DNA of 64,000 nucleotides, taken from an uncultured Chryseobacterium sp. GTDB lineage: Bacteria; Bacteroidota; Bacteroidia; Flavobacteriales; Weeksellaceae. Below the pieces are notes generated by a model. The model saw only the letters and a program-made list of their open reading frames with translations. It was not told the DNA's origin and ran no database searches. The stretch lies in NCBI GenBank assembly GCA_913778505.1, contig CAJYWD010000023.1, positions 1 to 64,000 on the forward strand, in the 5' to 3' direction. Made by a program: the position numbers and the translations under genes. Shown here one piece after another: positions 60,788 through 64,000 of this stretch. Positions within the stretch are counted from its first letter, which is position 1; each line of letters opens with the position of its first letter.

Positions 60788-63259
60788 CTATAATTTCGTC
60801 CAAACCAGTTCATTTTCTTTCAAAGAAACTTCGATATTATCGCCGTCTGTAAATTCTCCTGCAACGATTTTTTTGGCTAAAGGTCGTCTCAATCTTCCTC
60901 TGATTAAGCCTTTCAAAGGTCTTGCTCCGTATTTGATATCGTAACCTTCCTTTGACAAAAATTCTTTGGCTTCCTGAGTGATATTCAGATTAATATTAAG
61001 TCCTTTTGCCAAGTCTAAAAGTTCTTTCTTTAGATGGATTTCGAAGATTTTCAGGGCATTATCTTTACTGATTGGCGCAAAAGGAATCGTCTCTGTCAAT
61101 CTTCCCAAAAATTCGGGACGGAAAAAACGGCTCATCATTTCTAATAGTTTTGATGATGGCGGAATTTCTCCTTTTCCGAAAGATTCTACAATAAACTCGG
61201 AACCGATATTTGAAGTGAAAAGAATGATGGCATTAGAAAAATCGCCTTCTTTTCCTAGTCTGTCATGTAATTTTCCTTCGTCCATAATCTGAAGAAAAAC
61301 ATCAAAAACAGAAGAATGCGCTTTTTCAATTTCATCGAAAAGCACAATGGAATATGGCTTTTGTCTGATTTTATTTACCAAAAGTCCACCTTCTTCATAA
61401 CCGACATATCCCGGAGGCGCTCCGTATAGCAACGCGGCGGAATGTTCCTCCTTAAACTCCGACATATCGAAACGGATGATTGCATTTTCATCCTGAAAAA
61501 GAAATTCTGCCAAAGATTTTGCCAGTTCCGTCTTTCCGGTTCCGGTTGGTCCCAATAAAAAGAATGAACCAATCGGTTGTCCGGCTTTACTCAATCCGGA
61601 GCGGGTTTCCAAAACAGCTTCCGAAACAATCGTAATCGCGTGGTCTTGCCCGACAACTCTTCTGGCAAGAACACCTTCCATCTCATTAAGTCTCTGCTTT
61701 TCTTCTTCTTTAAGTTTGCCAATCGGGATATTGGTTTTTTGCGAGATAATTAAAGCCAGATCAAAATCGGTGATATGCGTTCTTTTTTCCTGAGCAATCT
61801 TTTCAGTTTTCTCGATGAGAATTCTGGCAAAACTCAACAATTCATCAGTATCTTTAAACTCAGGAAGTTCATTTTTCTGTTCGCCAGAATCGGCTGTACT
61901 TATGAGATATTTTGTTTTTTCAACCAAATCCTTCAAAAGCCAGTCGGCGTGCATTCTTCGTTCGTCTTCAACATAATTATTGGTATTGTCCTCAAGGTGA
62001 ATAATCCTTGTCACGAGATGATTTCTTTCCTTTAAAAAAGATTCTCCGGCAGTTTTTAAAACAGACATCGTGTGGTCAATTAAATCAATCGCAGAAGCTG
62101 GAAGGCTTTTTTCCTTCATATATCTTTGCGAAAGACGAATCGCCTCCTTCATTGTCTGGTCATCGATGCTGATTTTATGATGAATCTGATAATCTTCCAA
62201 CGATTGTTTTAACATCCTGAAATGGATTTCATCTGTACTTTCTTCCAGTCTCAGGAGTTCGAACATTCCTGCAAGGCCTTGTTCTTTTTCGATTTTTTTT
62301 GTGTATTCTTCGATGGTAGAAGTTGCAATCAAGGTAAGACCATTGGAAAGTTCGCTTTTCAAAAGATTCACAATTCCGGAATCTGAACCGTGACTTCCGA
62401 ATAAAGAATGAATTTCTTCAATAATCAATACAGATTTTGGAATCGCTTTCAGTTCCTGAGCAATATTTTTAATACGGTCTTCGATTTCTCCTTTATAAGA
62501 AGCTCCGGCAATCAAGGCTCCCATATCAAGTTCAAAAACTTCCAGTCCGCTCAGGATGTCGGGAATCTGTTTCAACAGAACTTTTTGTACAAAACCTTCG
62601 ATAAGAGCAGTTTTACCGACACCGTGGTCACCGATAATCAGCACATTTTGCTTGCTGTATCTGCATAGGATCTCAGTGATTTTGTTGATTTCGGTATCTC
62701 TTCCGACAAGAAGTTCTTTTTTATTTTTTTTCTTGATTTTATCCTTTGTATTGATGCAATATTTTTGAATAAAGCCTTTGCTTACTTTTTTGGTTGCTTC
62801 TATTGTCCCTGTCATATTATCTTCTCCAAAGGAGGATACATCTTTTAATAGTTCATTTCTCGTCACGGGAAAGGTTTTCATCTGGTCAAAACTGAAAGCC
62901 ACACCAGGCGAACTGATTGCCGTCATTACAGCGAAAAGTGATATCTCCTGCTCGTCTAAAATCTCTCTTATCTGGTCTGCCTCTGCGAAAATCTCATCGA
63001 CAACTTCATCAGGCTCGCAAGAATATCTGTTGGGAGATTTTGGCAATTCTTCGATACGAACATCTGCCCATTCTTCAAGATAAAAGACATCAACACCAAG
63101 ATTTTCCAGATGTTTTAATAGAGACAAATCTCTGTTGAGCATCGCTTTTATAAGATGAGCTCCCGTGAAAGTGGCATTAAGATTTTCCCGACCGATTTTC
63201 TGTGCGATATGGAGAGCCTTGTTGACTTCCTGGCTGTAGGTGATTTCTTCTTGGTTCAT
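60788..63259 (-). CDS. tssH: TssH/ClpV sheath-recycling AAA+ ATPase
   Basis: The 823-residue protein has a Clp N domain (residues 1-140), a first AAA+ domain with Walker A GDHGVGKT (210-217) and LIIEEIHSLF, a middle helical region, and a second AAA+ domain with GPTGTGKTELAKSLAEF and VLFDEIEKAH and a ClpB-like D2 end. This ClpV disassembles the contracted sheath for reuse. It is the second gene visible in the operon after the PKD protein. Confidence 0.95.
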   Translation of the reverse strand: MNQEEITYSQEVNKALHIAQKIGRENLNATFTGAHLIKAMLNRDLSLLKHLENLGVDVFYLEEWADVRIEELPKSPNRYSCEPDEVVDEIFAEADQIREILDEQEISLFAVMTAISSPGVAFSFDQMKTFPVTRNELLKDVSSFGEDNMTGTIEATKKVSKGFIQKYCINTKDKIKKKNKKELLVGRDTEINKITEILCRYSKQNVLIIGDHGVGKTALIEGFVQKVLLKQIPDILSGLEVFELDMGALIAGASYKGEIEDRIKNIAQELKAIPKSVLIIEEIHSLFGSHGSDSGIVNLLKSELSNGLTLIATSTIEEYTKKIEKEQGLAGMFELLRLEESTDEIHFRMLKQSLEDYQIHHKISIDDQTMKEAIRLSQRYMKEKSLPASAIDLIDHTMSVLKTAGESFLKERNHLVTRIIHLEDNTNNYVEDERRMHADWLLKDLVEKTKYLISTADSGEQKNELPEFKDTDELLSFARILIEKTEKIAQEKRTHITDFDLALIISQKTNIPIGKLKEEEKQRLNEMEGVLARRVVGQDHAITIVSEAVLETRSGLSKAGQPIGSFFLLGPTGTGKTELAKSLAEFLFQDENAIIRFDMSEFKEEHSAALLYGAPPGYVGYEEGGLLVNKIRQKPYSIVLFDEIEKAHSSVFDVFLQIMDEGKLHDRLGKEGDFSNAIILFTSNIGSEFIVESFGKGEIPPSSKLLEMMSRFFRPEFLGRLTETIPFAPISKDNALKIFEIHLKKELLDLAKGLNINLNITQEAKEFLSKEGYDIKYGARPLKGLIRGRLRRPLAKKIVAGEFTDGDNIEVSLKENELVWTKL

Positions 63260-63285
63260 TTGTGGTTATTTTGTGTTTTTATTTA

Positions 63286-64000
63286 TTACTCTTTCATCCA
63301 AATCAGATATTTCTTCACTTTATATTGAATGTTAAAGTTTTGAATACAGTTTTTTTGGTCTTTATTAATTCTAAGAGCAGTAATCTTTATTTTTTTTCCG
63401 GCAATTGATTGACAGAACTGGTCAAAAGGAATCAGCTTGTTATCATTAACTACAACCGGAATATCATACTTTCCGCAGACATAATCCTTGAAATCATCTT
63501 TTGTTTTGAGCTGTGCCGCAACCTGATTGAATAATAACTGAAGTTGTTCGTTGGAAATTTCAGGAGCTTTCTTTTCTACAGAGACAGAATCTTTTTTCAA
63601 TTTAGATTTTGGAGATACTGGGATGTATTGCAACATGTCCACCAACGGGTCTTTTTGGGCGTTCCCTACTGGAAGAGAAAAAGCAACGTGAGGTTTTTCG
63701 AACTCGTAAGATTTTATATCGATTTTCTGTTTTGCTTTGATTATTTTTGGCGCTACATAAATGGTTTTTACAGCAGTATGTTCTACATCACCATTTACAA
63801 TGAGTGTTACCTTCTTTTCACCAACTGATTTGAATTTGTAAGAAGGATTTTTATCCAGTGCATCTGTTCCACCATTTTCCCCGAAGCTCCATTCCCAAGA
63901 TTCACCATCGTCTTTATCTGCATCGAATGAAATTGATTCTCCGACAGTCACAACATTCGGACTTTTTATAATCGGTAAATACCCAATTTGCTGGCTAATG
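63286..64000 (-). CDS. PKD-domain T6SS-iii protein, N-terminus outside the window
   Basis: The frame is open to the window end, so only the last about 238 codons are seen. Residues include a PKD domain (VVTVGESISFDADKDDGESW, FGENGGTDALD, KNPSYKFKSVGEKKVTLIVN) and a C-terminal region that ends FNIQYKVKKYLIWMKE. PKD proteins are regular members of Bacteroidota T6SS operons, possibly TssR-like envelope parts. The inferred extracytoplasmic location fits a role in the trans-envelope complex. The apparent start at GTG inside the window is not the true one. Confidence 0.75.
   Translation of the reverse strand, partial: ISQQIGYLPIIKSPNVVTVGESISFDADKDDGESWEWSFGENGGTDALDKNPSYKFKSVGEKKVTLIVNGDVEHTAVKTIYVAPKIIKAKQKIDIKSYEFEKPHVAFSLPVGNAQKDPLVDMLQYIPVSPKSKLKKDSVSVEKKAPEISNEQLQLLFNQVAAQLKTKDDFKDYVCGKYDIPVVVNDNKLIPFDQFCQSIAGKKIKITALRINKDQKNCIQNFNIQYKVKKYLIWMKE

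Overview
The window looks like chromosome of a Bacteroidota member of the class Flavobacteriia, most like Chryseobacterium and other Weeksellaceae. The evidence is AT-rich DNA, several promoters of the Bacteroidota type (TAnnTTTG, one with TTTG at a spacing of 21), a complete-looking subtype-iii (Bacteroidota) type VI secretion system (T6SS), a short methylmalonyl-CoA mutase subunit next to divIC and udk, and many lipoproteins with short lipoboxes. No rRNA, tRNA, CRISPR array or insertion sequence was recognised.

Positions 1-29,000 are mostly backbone housekeeping and stress genes. They include a PIG-L deacetylase cut by the window edge, a YagU-like protein, a PAP2 phosphatase, a pyridoxamine-oxidase-like stress protein, two CinA C-terminal paralogues, a DUF2383 protein, an RluB pseudouridine synthase, mutA with a broken dinB gene, divIC, udk, an XRE/S24 repressor, a LOV (blue-light) histidine kinase with a CheY-like partner, an SDR oxidoreductase, a CDF transporter, a GAF/PAS histidine kinase, a ClC channel, a universal stress protein, an ornithine/alanine racemase-like enzyme and an AraC regulator. 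Clear intrinsic terminators separate several units.

A 22-bp, five-copy tandem repeat near 29.2 kb marks the change to a more AT-rich cargo region (about 29.3-46.9 kb), read entirely on the minus strand. It holds five effector/immunity modules carried by one full-length VgrG, two N-terminally truncated VgrG relics and two DUF4280 (PAAR-like) proteins. In transcription order the effectors are: a permuted NlpC/P60-like protein; a protein with a His-Gly/Cys pair; a DUF4280 protein with another His-Gly/Cys domain; a DUF3289 effector; and a GH19 plus C-terminal amidase effector with two LysM proteins. Each is followed by a small lipoprotein, periplasmic or membrane protein, the expected form of an immunity gene. 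After the DUF3289 effector lies a row of related immunity lipoproteins, separated by decaying copies of that effector's own C-terminal end: an orphan toxin-tail/immunity array. Many cargo genes are interrupted by single in-frame stop codons with the reading frame intact on both sides.

From 48.9 kb to the window end is the structural T6SS: three tssD (Hcp) paralogues, then a long minus-strand operon (tssC, tssB, tssF, tssE, two accessory genes, tssO, tssK, tssN, tssG, an NlpC/P60 lipoprotein, tssH/clpV and a PKD-domain protein that leaves the window), closed by a strong terminator near 50.9 kb. Together these genes would assemble a contractile injector, recycle it with ClpV, and fire VgrG/PAAR-borne wall- and cell-damaging effectors into competitors while the neighbouring immunity proteins protect the producer.
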